Source: Haladaptatus sp. DJG-WS-42 (GTDB lineage Archaea > Halobacteriota > Halobacteria > Halobacteriales > Halococcaceae). From it: 64,000 nucleotides of DNA. A program made the translations under genes and the position numbers. Numbering within the stretch: position 1 is the first letter of the stretch; each line of letters opens with the position of its first letter. Shown in pieces: positions 41,824-49,506 of the stretch. The notes under the pieces are model-generated. The model worked only from the letters and a program-made list of their open reading frames with translations. It ran no database searches and had not been told where the DNA came from. The stretch spans positions 310,001 through 374,000 of the forward strand of contig NZ_CP147243.1 of assembly GCF_037198285.1 (NCBI RefSeq), read 5' to 3'.

Positions 41824-42626
41824 GTGTTTCCGTCTCGGTTGCTCCAGTGGTCTTCGAGTCGTTCCAGTGTCTCTCGGTCGCCAACGGCCGTAAAGCTCGG
41901 CCCCGTCCCCGACAGCGAGACGCCCCGCGAGAGGGGCATTGCTTCGACCAGTGGGTCGGTTGGGAAGTCGAGGGCGGCACAAAAGGCGAGGCCGTTTACG
42001 GTCATCGCGCGTTCGTACTCGCCCGAAAGGGCGAGGTCGGCGACGAGGTCTGCCATCGGCGCAATCTGCTTACATCGCGCCACGTCTGCGTCTGCGCTGA
42101 ACGACTGTTCGTCGGGCGTCCAGACGAGTACGTCCCATTCGACTGCCTCGCGGTGGAGGAGTTCATCTTTCGTGTTGTCGGTGACGGTGACGCCGCCGAG
42201 CATGCTCGCGCTCGCGTCGTCGAACGCGCCGGTGACGGTGACGCCCACGTCGCGGGCGGCTTGCACGCCAATGCGCGCGGCGGCTTCTCTGTCGATGTCG
42301 GTGTCGAGGGCGGCGAGTGTGGCGAGCACCGTCGCGTTCGCGGCGGCGCTCGAACTCTTGAGTCCTGAGGCCATCGGCACGTCGCTCTCGGTGCGGACGT
42401 GGCCGCCTTCGCCGGTCCCGAACTGTTCGGTGACGAGTTCGACACACCGCTCGATGAGTCGCGTGTCGGCGTCTGGTGCGCCGTCTACTTCGCCGGTCAC
42501 GCCAGTCTCCGCTTCGAGGCTGACGTGTGCGGTGGTGTAGCGGTCGATGGCGAACGCCGCGCCCGTCCCCGTCGCGAGTGCGTTGAGGATGGTTCCAGCG
42601 GCGGGTGCTGCTGCCGTGCCCTCCAT
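41781..42626 (-). CDS. aroK: archaeal shikimate kinase (GHMP family)
   Basis: A 281-residue kinase of the GHMP superfamily that replaces bacterial shikimate kinase in archaea. The ATP-binding loop is VPMASGLKSSSAAANATVLA, preceded by AAPAAGTILNALATGTGAAF at the N-terminus, and followed by DDASASMLGGVTVTDN (conserved Asp) and LSGTGPSFTAV near the end. It phosphorylates shikimate for EPSP synthase (aroA at 27084). The stop lies inside the chorismate mutase gene. Length is normal for the family. Confidence 0.93.
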   Translation of the reverse strand: MEGTAAAPAAGTILNALATGTGAAFAIDRYTTAHVSLEAETGVTGEVDGAPDADTRLIERCVELVTEQFGTGEGGHVRTESDVPMASGLKSSSAAANATVLATLAALDTDIDREAAARIGVQAARDVGVTVTGAFDDASASMLGGVTVTDNTKDELLHREAVEWDVLVWTPDEQSFSADADVARCKQIAPMADLVADLALSGEYERAMTVNGLAFCAALDFPTDPLVEAMPLSRGVSLSGTGPSFTAVGDRETLERLEDHWSNRDGNTWLTTTQNHGATQK

Positions 42627-42731
42627 GATACAGGTTCTCCTCCCCTACCCGCCTACTTACGCGTGGCGGTTGGCGCGGATTTAGCCGCCTGACAACGCCG
42701 GGTTTTTGCCGGGGAGTGCAGTAGGAATCGT

Positions 42732-43172
42732 ATGAGCCTGCGCAACGACATCTCGCCCGAAACGCTCGGTATCGAACTCACCGAGGGGGGCATCGTCGTC
42801 CACTACACAGATGGCAGAGAGGTGTTCTACAACGGGATTCCCGCGAAGGTCGAAGGGACGGTCAAAACCGCTCCAGCCAAAGACGTTCACATCCTCGTCA
42901 CCGACCCGACGGAGACCGAGGGCGTCGTCGTCTACGTGAACGACCGCAATACGGCAGACGAGATCCTCGAATCGACGGGCGTTGGGCGCGTCCTGTTGGC
43001 AGAGGACGAAGAGACCGCTATTTTCCCCGGCGTGACTATCCGCGATGCTGGTGGCTTCCGCGTCGAAGTCGAAGCAGACCCGGAGACGGTTCGCGGCCGT
43101 GTGTTCGTCTTCGAAGAGGACGACATGGGCGAACGCTCGTTCGAAATCGTGGCTCCACCCACAGACGACTGA
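42732..43172 (+). CDS. DUF5796-type haloarchaeal protein
   Basis: A 146-residue soluble acidic protein starting MSLRNDISPETLGIELTEGG. The pattern (IVVHYTDGREVFYNGIP, GVVVYVNDRNTADEILESTG and FEEDDMGERSFEIV) agrees with the haloarchaeal DUF5796 family as I recall it; it is beta-rich and of unknown function. It ends exactly where the convergent zinc-finger gene ends. It diverges from the shikimate kinase gene upstream. Confidence 0.8.
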   Translation: MSLRNDISPETLGIELTEGGIVVHYTDGREVFYNGIPAKVEGTVKTAPAKDVHILVTDPTETEGVVVYVNDRNTADEILESTGVGRVLLAEDEETAIFPGVTIRDAGGFRVEVEADPETVRGRVFVFEEDDMGERSFEIVAPPTDD

Positions 43173-43307
43173 TTACTGAATGTAGTCGGCTCCCTCACCC
43201 TCACAGTTTTCCTCGTGTTGGCGCGCGTCTTCTTCGACATCGAACATGAGTCCGCAGTGGTCACACTCATACCAGGTCATGTTGTCGCGCTCGGTCGTTG
43301 AGACCAT
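43173..43307 (-). CDS. 44-residue C2H2-like zinc protein (DUF7128-type)
   Basis: A short frame starting MVSTTERDNMTWYECDHCGL at 43307 and ending ENCEGEGADYIQ. CDHC followed by HEENC (Cys-X2-Cys...His-X3-Cys) is a single zinc finger. It matches the haloarchaeal family I know as DUF7128, often next to DUF5796. Its stop abuts the DUF5796 gene on the other strand with no gap. Confidence 0.8.
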   Translation of the reverse strand: MVSTTERDNMTWYECDHCGLMFDVEEDARQHEENCEGEGADYIQ

Positions 43308-43384
43308 AGGTATGAACTGTCGCGTATCGATAAATTCGTTTCTCCGAGCGAACCGTAAAGAGCGCGGGGCCGCAAGGGAAGAGT

Positions 43385-45499
43385 ATGAGTTCGGGTGTGC
43401 GAGACGAGGGGCTCACGCTCACGGTGCAGAGTGCCGAAAAACGCGACGCGGGACGGGGTGTCGCACGCCTTCCCGAAGCCGCACGGCGGACACTCGGCGT
43501 CCTGAGTGGTGACACGGTCATCATCGAAGGAACCGCCGCAACCGTCGCAAAAGTGTGGCCTGCAGGTGCTGGCCTCTCGAAAAAAGCGGTTAGAATCGAC
43601 GCCGACACCCGCGCGAACGCCGGGGTCAACATCGGCGACGAGGTGCAGGTTCGACCGGTTGACGTGGCAGACGCCGCGATGGTCGAAATCACCCCCGAAC
43701 ACGAGTTTGCCGACGACGACGAGGCGACACGAGCCATCCGCGACGCGCTCGTAGACCGGCCGCTCACCGCAGGCGAACAGCTTCACGTCCCGCGACTCGG
43801 CAACGGCTCACTTTCCGTGACTCGAACCCAGCCTGACGGGATGGTTCGGGTGACGGGACAGACGCGCCTTGTCTTGCTCGAACCGAGTACCACCGCACCG
43901 AAGCAGGCTGCACGCCCCGTGACAACAGACGATTCGGGTGTCAACTACGAGGACATCGGCGGCTTAGATGACGAGCTAGAGCAGGTCAGAGAGATGATTG
44001 AGCTTCCGCTCTCAGAGCCGGAGCTGTTCACCCAGTTGGGCATCGACCCGCCGAAAGGCGTCCTGCTCTACGGGCCGCCCGGCACGGGCAAAACGCTCAT
44101 CGCCAAAGCGGTGGCAAACGAAGTGAATGCCCACTTCTCGGTGATTTCTGGGCCGGAAATCGTCTCGAAGTACAAGGGTGAGTCAGAGGAGAAACTGCGC
44201 GAAGCGTTCGAGACGGCGACTGCAAACGCGCCAGCCATCATCTTCATCGACGAAATCGACTCGATTGCGGGCACCCGCGACGACGACGCCGACATGGAAA
44301 CCCGTGTCGTCGCCCAGTTGCTCACCCTCCTTGACGGGCTTGAGGACCGCGGACAGGTCGTCGTCATCGGCGCGACCAACCGCGTTGATGCTATCGACTC
44401 CGCCTTGCGCCGCGGCGGGCGGTTCGACCGTGAAATCGAAATTGGCGTCCCCGGCATCGAAGGACGGCGCGAAATTCTCGACGTCCACACCCGTGGGATG
44501 CCACTCGCGGACGACGTGGACGTGGCACTGCTCGCAAAGCGTACCCATGGCTTCGTTGGCGCGGACTTGAAAACGCTCGCCACGGAAGCAGCGATGCACG
44601 CGCTTCGCGGCCGGGAAGACGGCACGCCGCTCACCGTCTCGCGCGCCGACTTTGAATCCGCGCTCGCGGTGGTTGACCCGTCAGCGATGCGCGAGTACGT
44701 GGCAGAGACGCCGAACGTGGACTTCAGCGCGGTTGGTGGGCTTGAAGCGGCAAAGCAAACCTTAGAGGAGGCGGTCATCTGGCCGCTCGAATACGGCGCG
44801 CTGTTCGAGGCGGCGAACACCGACCCGCCCTCTGGCGTGCTGTTGTACGGGCCGCCCGGCACTGGAAAAACGCTGCTTGCGCGCGCGCTCGCTGGCGAGA
44901 GTGGAGTGAACTTTATCCGGGTTGCCGGACCGGAGCTACTCGACCGCTACGTCGGGGAGTCAGAGAAAGCCGTCCGAAAGGTGTTCGACCGGGCGCGACA
45001 GGCCGCCCCCGCAATCATCTTCTTCGACGAAATCGATGCGATTGCTGCGCGCAGAGACGACAGCCACGAGGTGACCGAGCGCGTCGTCTCGCAACTGCTC
45101 ACCGAGATGGACGGCGTCGTTGACAACCCGAACCTGATGGTGCTTGCAGCCACGAATCGACGGGAGGTCCTCGACCCGGCGCTCGTTCGCGCGGGTCGGT
45201 TAGAGACGCACATCGAGGTGCCCGCACCGGACGAAGCCGCCCGTCGGGCGATTCTCGCGGTGCACCTCGCAGGCAAGCCGCTTGCAGCCGATGTGGATGC
45301 AGAGAAACTGGCCACGGACACCCGTGGCTACTCGGGGGCAGACCTGCGGTCGGTGGTTCGACAGGCTGCGATGTACGCGATTCGGGAGTTTGCCGCAGAA
45401 AACGGTCCGGAAGCCGCAACAAGCCGCGCAGACGAGTTGGAGATTCGCGCAAGCCACTTCACACAGGCCGTAGAGCAGGTAGAGCCCTCGTTGACCTAA
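43385..45499 (+). CDS. CDC48/p97-type AAA+ ATPase
   Basis: A 704-residue double-AAA ATPase that unfolds proteins for disassembly or proteasomal degradation. The N-terminal domain (1-185; RGVARLPEAARRTLGVLSGD) is followed by D1 with Walker A GPPGTGKT at 230-237, Walker B AIIFIDEIDS and arginine finger RRGGRFDRE, then D2 with Walker A GPPGTGKT at 489-496, Walker B AIIFFDEIDAI and RAGRLETHIEVPAPDE. Both ATP sites are intact. No C-terminal HbYX proteasome-docking tail is present (ends EQVEPSLT). One of several CDC48 paralogues common in haloarchaea. Confidence 0.95.
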   Translation: MSSGVRDEGLTLTVQSAEKRDAGRGVARLPEAARRTLGVLSGDTVIIEGTAATVAKVWPAGAGLSKKAVRIDADTRANAGVNIGDEVQVRPVDVADAAMVEITPEHEFADDDEATRAIRDALVDRPLTAGEQLHVPRLGNGSLSVTRTQPDGMVRVTGQTRLVLLEPSTTAPKQAARPVTTDDSGVNYEDIGGLDDELEQVREMIELPLSEPELFTQLGIDPPKGVLLYGPPGTGKTLIAKAVANEVNAHFSVISGPEIVSKYKGESEEKLREAFETATANAPAIIFIDEIDSIAGTRDDDADMETRVVAQLLTLLDGLEDRGQVVVIGATNRVDAIDSALRRGGRFDREIEIGVPGIEGRREILDVHTRGMPLADDVDVALLAKRTHGFVGADLKTLATEAAMHALRGREDGTPLTVSRADFESALAVVDPSAMREYVAETPNVDFSAVGGLEAAKQTLEEAVIWPLEYGALFEAANTDPPSGVLLYGPPGTGKTLLARALAGESGVNFIRVAGPELLDRYVGESEKAVRKVFDRARQAAPAIIFFDEIDAIAARRDDSHEVTERVVSQLLTEMDGVVDNPNLMVLAATNRREVLDPALVRAGRLETHIEVPAPDEAARRAILAVHLAGKPLAADVDAEKLATDTRGYSGADLRSVVRQAAMYAIREFAAENGPEAATSRADELEIRASHFTQAVEQVEPSLT

Positions 45500-45594
45500 G
45501 TAGAGGCCGTGTCGCCTGCAGTTTGGTTGCTTAAGATGACAGTAATAAAAACAGTAATGCTTTGACAGTGGGGACGAACGTTGTAACAGAACTG

Positions 45595-46185
45595 ATGGGT
45601 GACGAAGACAGGCCAGTCATTCTCGTTGTCGAAGACGAAGCTGACGTGGCAGAAACGTACGAGATTTGGCTCAGTGGCAAGTATGACGTGACCGTTGCAA
45701 ATAACGGCCGTGAAGCGCTTTCAGCCATCACCGAAGAGGTAGACGTTGTCCTCCTTGACCGAATGATGCCGGGGCTCTCTGGAGACGAAGTGCTCTCGAC
45801 AATCCGTGAGCGCGACCTCAACTGCCGAGTGGCGATGGTGACGGCCGTAGAGCCGGATTTCGACATTATCGACATGGGATTCGATGCCTATCTCAGCAAG
45901 CCGGTGAGCAAACACCAATTACACGACACCGTCGATAGTCTCGTAGAGCGAGCGACCTACTCTGGACTCCTACAAGAATACTACGCGCTCGCAGAGACGA
46001 AAGCAGCGCTTATGACCGGGAAACGTATCGAAGAACTCGAACAAAACGACGCATACAACGAACTCGAAGCCAAGCTAGCGGACGTGGAAGCACGGCTGGA
46101 TGAGACGCAAGGTGGGTTCACCGACGAGACATCGTTTATCAGCGCACTTCGAGATTTGGGGGGTATGAATGGAGACCAATCGTAA
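45595..46185 (+). CDS. HalX-domain response regulator
   Basis: A 196-residue two-component regulator. The receiver domain has ILVVEDEADVAETYEIWL, the phospho-acceptor Asp in VVLLDRMMPGLSGDEVLS, the conserved Thr in AMVTAVEPD and the Lys in AYLSKPVSK. The HalX domain (YYALAETKAALMTGKRIEEL with coiled coil to the end) is specific to haloarchaea. No DNA-binding domain is present. The ATG at 45595 is used; TTG and GTG codons upstream are less likely. It overlaps the next gene by 17 bases. Confidence 0.9.
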   Translation: MGDEDRPVILVVEDEADVAETYEIWLSGKYDVTVANNGREALSAITEEVDVVLLDRMMPGLSGDEVLSTIRERDLNCRVAMVTAVEPDFDIIDMGFDAYLSKPVSKHQLHDTVDSLVERATYSGLLQEYYALAETKAALMTGKRIEELEQNDAYNELEAKLADVEARLDETQGGFTDETSFISALRDLGGMNGDQS

Positions 46186-46861
46186 CACAGACGAAGAACA
46201 AACGGGCTACGAGCTGGAGGAAATTCTCCCCGAGGAGACGCTCCACGTCCCACCGGGCACGAACATTCTGATAGCCGGGCCGCCGATGAGCGGGAAGCGA
46301 GAACTGGCGTTGTCCATCCTCGCACAAGGTGCCACAAACGGAGAGGGGAACGTCATCGTCTCGACAGACCGCGGCGCAGACACCATCACCAAAGATTTCA
46401 CAAAGCTGGTTCCGAACCTCGATCGAAAGTCGCTCGGTATCGTGGAGTCACGTGAATCGGGTGGCTCTGCAAAAGACGAGTTCGTCCACTCAGTTGCATC
46501 ACCGGGCGACCTGACGGGCATTGGTATCGGTATCTCGCAGTTCATGCAGCGGTTCAGCCAGAACGGCATCACGCGAACGAGACTCGCCCTCGACTCCGTT
46601 TCGACACTGCTCTCGTATGTCGAAGTTCGGACGGTGTTCAAGTTCTGTCACGTACTCACTGCCCGACTGGAAGCGGTTGGCTATCTCGGCGTCTTCACCT
46701 TAGATACCGGCGCACACGACGCACAGGCCATAAACACCATCAAGCAGGTGTTCGACGGCATGATCGAACTCCGTGAGAGCGACACCGGTATCGAGATGCG
46801 CGTGGTTGGTCTCGGCGGCAAGCGCACGAAGTGGGCGGCGTACGAACCCAATCACTCTTAG
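46169..46861 (+). CDS. RAD55/KaiC-like RecA-superfamily ATPase
   Basis: A 230-residue RecA-fold protein of the RAD55 group linked in haloarchaea to signal-transduction genes. The P-loop reads AGPPMSGKRELALSIL, with Arg where Ser/Thr is usual, and RLALDSVSTLLSYVEV is the Walker B strand (Asp then Ser). GNVIVSTDRGADTITKDF and VVGLGGKRTKWAAYEPN are also family-like. The 17-base overlap with the HalX regulator suggests they act together. ATP hydrolysis is uncertain given the altered P-loop. Confidence 0.82.
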   Translation: METNRNTDEEQTGYELEEILPEETLHVPPGTNILIAGPPMSGKRELALSILAQGATNGEGNVIVSTDRGADTITKDFTKLVPNLDRKSLGIVESRESGGSAKDEFVHSVASPGDLTGIGIGISQFMQRFSQNGITRTRLALDSVSTLLSYVEVRTVFKFCHVLTARLEAVGYLGVFTLDTGAHDAQAINTIKQVFDGMIELRESDTGIEMRVVGLGGKRTKWAAYEPNHS

Positions 46862-46887
46862 GCGATGGCGCGCTACTCCGCAGTCGA

Positions 46888-49317
46888 ATGAGTGACCAGC
46901 CGGGGGTGGCAGAAGTTGACGACGCAGACTGGCGCGACTACTTCGGCTTCGACGCCCCCTACGACCAGCAGGCGAAGGTCATAGAGCGCACCATCCGGAC
47001 GGCAAAGGGGAAAGGCTACTTCGTCTTCGAAGGCCCGTGTGGCACGGGCAAGACGATGGCCGCGCTCACCGCTGCCTCCTATCTGGTCCGCGAAACAGAC
47101 CTCTACGACCGCGTGGTCGTCGTGACGCCGGTCAAACAGCAACTCGCGCAGTTCGTTTCGGATATGCGCGCGCTCAACGAAGGCCGCGACGACCCACTTT
47201 CTGCAGTTGCGCTCGACAGCAAGGGTGACCTTTGTCCCTACGAGCGCGAAGGAATTTTTCCCGACGACGCGAGCGTCCACGACCGATGTGAAGACCTCAG
47301 AGACCACACCAGTTCGCTCGTGAAACTCAACGACGGCGAGAAAGGAGGGCTTCCGAAAGAGAGCGCCATTTCGGGCGTGCGTGAGGATGCAGAGAAATGG
47401 TGGGACCCCGCGCGCGCAGAGAAACTCGCCGCCGCTGCGAGACAGGACGCAGAGACGTGGCAGTCGCTCAACACGGCCACCCTCGAAACCGCCGGTGCGA
47501 AATCACCGTATCCAACCCACCAACCAACCGCGCCCGACGAGGTGCTTGATTCGGACACCGGCAACGGCCCGCTCTACTGTCCGTTCGAGGCCGACTGGTA
47601 CGCTCGCGATAAGGGCTCGCCCGTCGGTTTCGAGCACGGCGAAAACGGCGTCGTGACCATCAACGAGTTGCTTCCCCAGTCGGTCGAACACGGCACCTGT
47701 CCCCACCGCGTGATGCAAGTGCTTCTCGGGAACGCAGAAGTCGTCATCGGGAACTACATGCACCTGTTCGACGGCCAGACGCGGGTGCTCACCGACGCGA
47801 TTCTGGACGAAAACACGTTCGTCATCGTTGACGAAGCCCACCGCGTCGAAGAGCGCGTCCGCGACATCCTTTCAGACCGCGTTGGCCTCCACTCGTTGCG
47901 GCGGGCACGCGGCGACCTCCAGATGCTCACCAAACACGCGAGCAAGACACGCGAGCACAAGATGGAGGTGAACGAAGCCCTCGGCACCTACGAAGTGTCG
48001 CTCGACCACGTCCACCGCGCCATCGAGTTTTACAACGCCGTCATGGACTGGATGGACGAACGCATTACTGCTCACTTAGACGAGGAGTTCGACGACTGGC
48101 AGCGGGCGATTCAGTACGACGATTTCCCCGAAGAAGACATCGAAATCCCGCTCAGGCCGCCAGAGAGCGAGGACGTAGATGACCTCTCGACGTGGGCCAA
48201 AGCAGAGGGGTATGGCGAACGCCTCTGGCAGGCGATGGGACCGCTCGGCGTGGCCGTCGATGCCATCCTCGAAGAAATCGAGCCGAATCGAAGCACCGTC
48301 TGTGGCGCGGTTGGGACGCTCATGACGGGCTGGTGGGAGAACAGTCGAGCCACCTACTTCCGCGAACTCGTCCTTGAACATTCTCCAAAGGAACTCGGCG
48401 AGACAGCGAACGTCTGGGAACGCGCGTTCACGCCCGCGCTTGTCATGTACAACTGCCTCCCGTCTGAGGAGTGCAGAGAGATATTCAACACCGTTGGCGG
48501 TGGCGTGTTGATGAGCGCGACGCTCGAACCACTGAACGTGTTCCAAGAGGTCGTTGGCCTCGCTGACTTCGATCCAGATCGCCCCGTCGATGCCCACACG
48601 TTCGACCTTCGGTTCCCACCCGAAAACCGCGCGACGTGGGGCGTTGACCTGACGCCGTTTACCGCGCGAAATCGCGGGTCGCCAACCGCGGGTGAGGACA
48701 ACACCGTTCGCGAGGAGTACGCCTACGCGCTGCGCGAACTCGCCCGCAGTCCGGGGAACGTTCTCATCTGCATGCCGAACTACCGAGAAGCGACGTGGGC
48801 GGCGGCTCGGCTGCGGGAGGACGTTTCGAAGCCCGTTCTCGTGGACGAAAGCTCGTCGAACGAGGACACAGAACGCTTGAAACAGTCGTTTTTCGACGGT
48901 GGCGAAAAGGTGCTCGTCACGAGTACGCGGGGGACGCTCACCGAGGGTGTCGATTATGACGGCGACAAACTCGCCACGTGTGCGGTCGTTGGCGTCCCGC
49001 TCGTGAACACGCGGTCGCCGCGCGTGCGGGCGGTTCGGTTCGCCTACGCAGAGGCGTTCGGTCCCGAGAACGCCTTCACCTACGCACTCACGGTTCCTGC
49101 GGTTCGCCGCACGCGACAGGCGCTTGGTCGCGTGATTCGCGGGCCAGACGAACGCGGTGTGCGCGCGCTCATCGACCAACGCTACTGCGAGACGACGAGA
49201 CGCGATGACGTTCGTGCGTGTCTGTCTGCCGAAGAGCGGACCGAGCAAGTACGGATGACGCCAATGTTCCTGTCCGCGCAGATTGAACAATTTTGGAACA
49301 GAACGGGGAATTCGTGA
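46888..49317 (+). CDS. XPD/DinG-type ATP-dependent DNA helicase
   Basis: An 809-residue superfamily 2 helicase of the Rad3/XPD/DinG group. Walker A is GPCGTGKTMAALTAASYL (residue 49 onward), the DEAH box is FVIVDEAHRVEERVRD, motif VI is RRTRQALGRVIRGPDERG, and GTLTEGVDYDGDKL matches motif V. Cysteines in GDLCPYER, HDRCEDL, LYCPFEADWY and GTCPHRVM could bind the 4Fe-4S cluster that XPD and DinG use. Role: 5'-3' unwinding in DNA repair. The ATG at 46888 (MSDQPGVAEVDD) is preferred over upstream codons. Confidence 0.9.
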   Translation: MSDQPGVAEVDDADWRDYFGFDAPYDQQAKVIERTIRTAKGKGYFVFEGPCGTGKTMAALTAASYLVRETDLYDRVVVVTPVKQQLAQFVSDMRALNEGRDDPLSAVALDSKGDLCPYEREGIFPDDASVHDRCEDLRDHTSSLVKLNDGEKGGLPKESAISGVREDAEKWWDPARAEKLAAAARQDAETWQSLNTATLETAGAKSPYPTHQPTAPDEVLDSDTGNGPLYCPFEADWYARDKGSPVGFEHGENGVVTINELLPQSVEHGTCPHRVMQVLLGNAEVVIGNYMHLFDGQTRVLTDAILDENTFVIVDEAHRVEERVRDILSDRVGLHSLRRARGDLQMLTKHASKTREHKMEVNEALGTYEVSLDHVHRAIEFYNAVMDWMDERITAHLDEEFDDWQRAIQYDDFPEEDIEIPLRPPESEDVDDLSTWAKAEGYGERLWQAMGPLGVAVDAILEEIEPNRSTVCGAVGTLMTGWWENSRATYFRELVLEHSPKELGETANVWERAFTPALVMYNCLPSEECREIFNTVGGGVLMSATLEPLNVFQEVVGLADFDPDRPVDAHTFDLRFPPENRATWGVDLTPFTARNRGSPTAGEDNTVREEYAYALRELARSPGNVLICMPNYREATWAAARLREDVSKPVLVDESSSNEDTERLKQSFFDGGEKVLVTSTRGTLTEGVDYDGDKLATCAVVGVPLVNTRSPRVRAVRFAYAEAFGPENAFTYALTVPAVRRTRQALGRVIRGPDERGVRALIDQRYCETTRRDDVRACLSAEERTEQVRMTPMFLSAQIEQFWNRTGNS

Positions 49318-49331
49318 ACGAACCGATACCT

Positions 49332-49342
49332 TAGTATATAAT
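49332..49342 (+). promoter_or_regulatory. TATA box of 48-residue zinc protein gene
   Basis: TAGTATATAAT lies 18-28 bases before the ATG at 49360, a near-perfect archaeal TATA box positioned for a leaderless mRNA. Confidence 0.6.
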
Positions 49343-49359
49343 CACGTCAATTGTTTACT

Positions 49360-49506
49360 ATGTGGGATGCACACACCCCTATCACTGAGCAACAGCGCTG
49401 TTGCCCAACCTGCAATCGGCCGGTCACCGGAACCGTCATCAGTGGCCCCGAGCATGCCGCCTTCCGCCCATGTGGTCATCACATCCACCCGGTGAAACTC
49501 GATTAA
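49360..49506 (+). CDS. 48-residue zinc-ribbon-like protein
   Basis: A short frame starting MWDAHTPITEQQRCCPTCNR and ending FRPCGHHIHPVKLD. CxxC (CPTC) paired with CGHH or the HxxxxH-like tail is a plausible zinc site. It has a strong TATA box and haloarchaeal codon usage, and ends with four bases overlapping the convergent lhr stop. It is too short for most gene callers. Function is unknown. Confidence 0.6.
   Translation: MWDAHTPITEQQRCCPTCNRPVTGTVISGPEHAAFRPCGHHIHPVKLD

Noticed and set aside
48076-49290. Arg-rich minus-strand frame opposite the XPD/DinG-type helicase
   Set aside because: Antisense of a helicase with all SF2 motifs; Arg-rich composition is a typical shadow in high-GC DNA.
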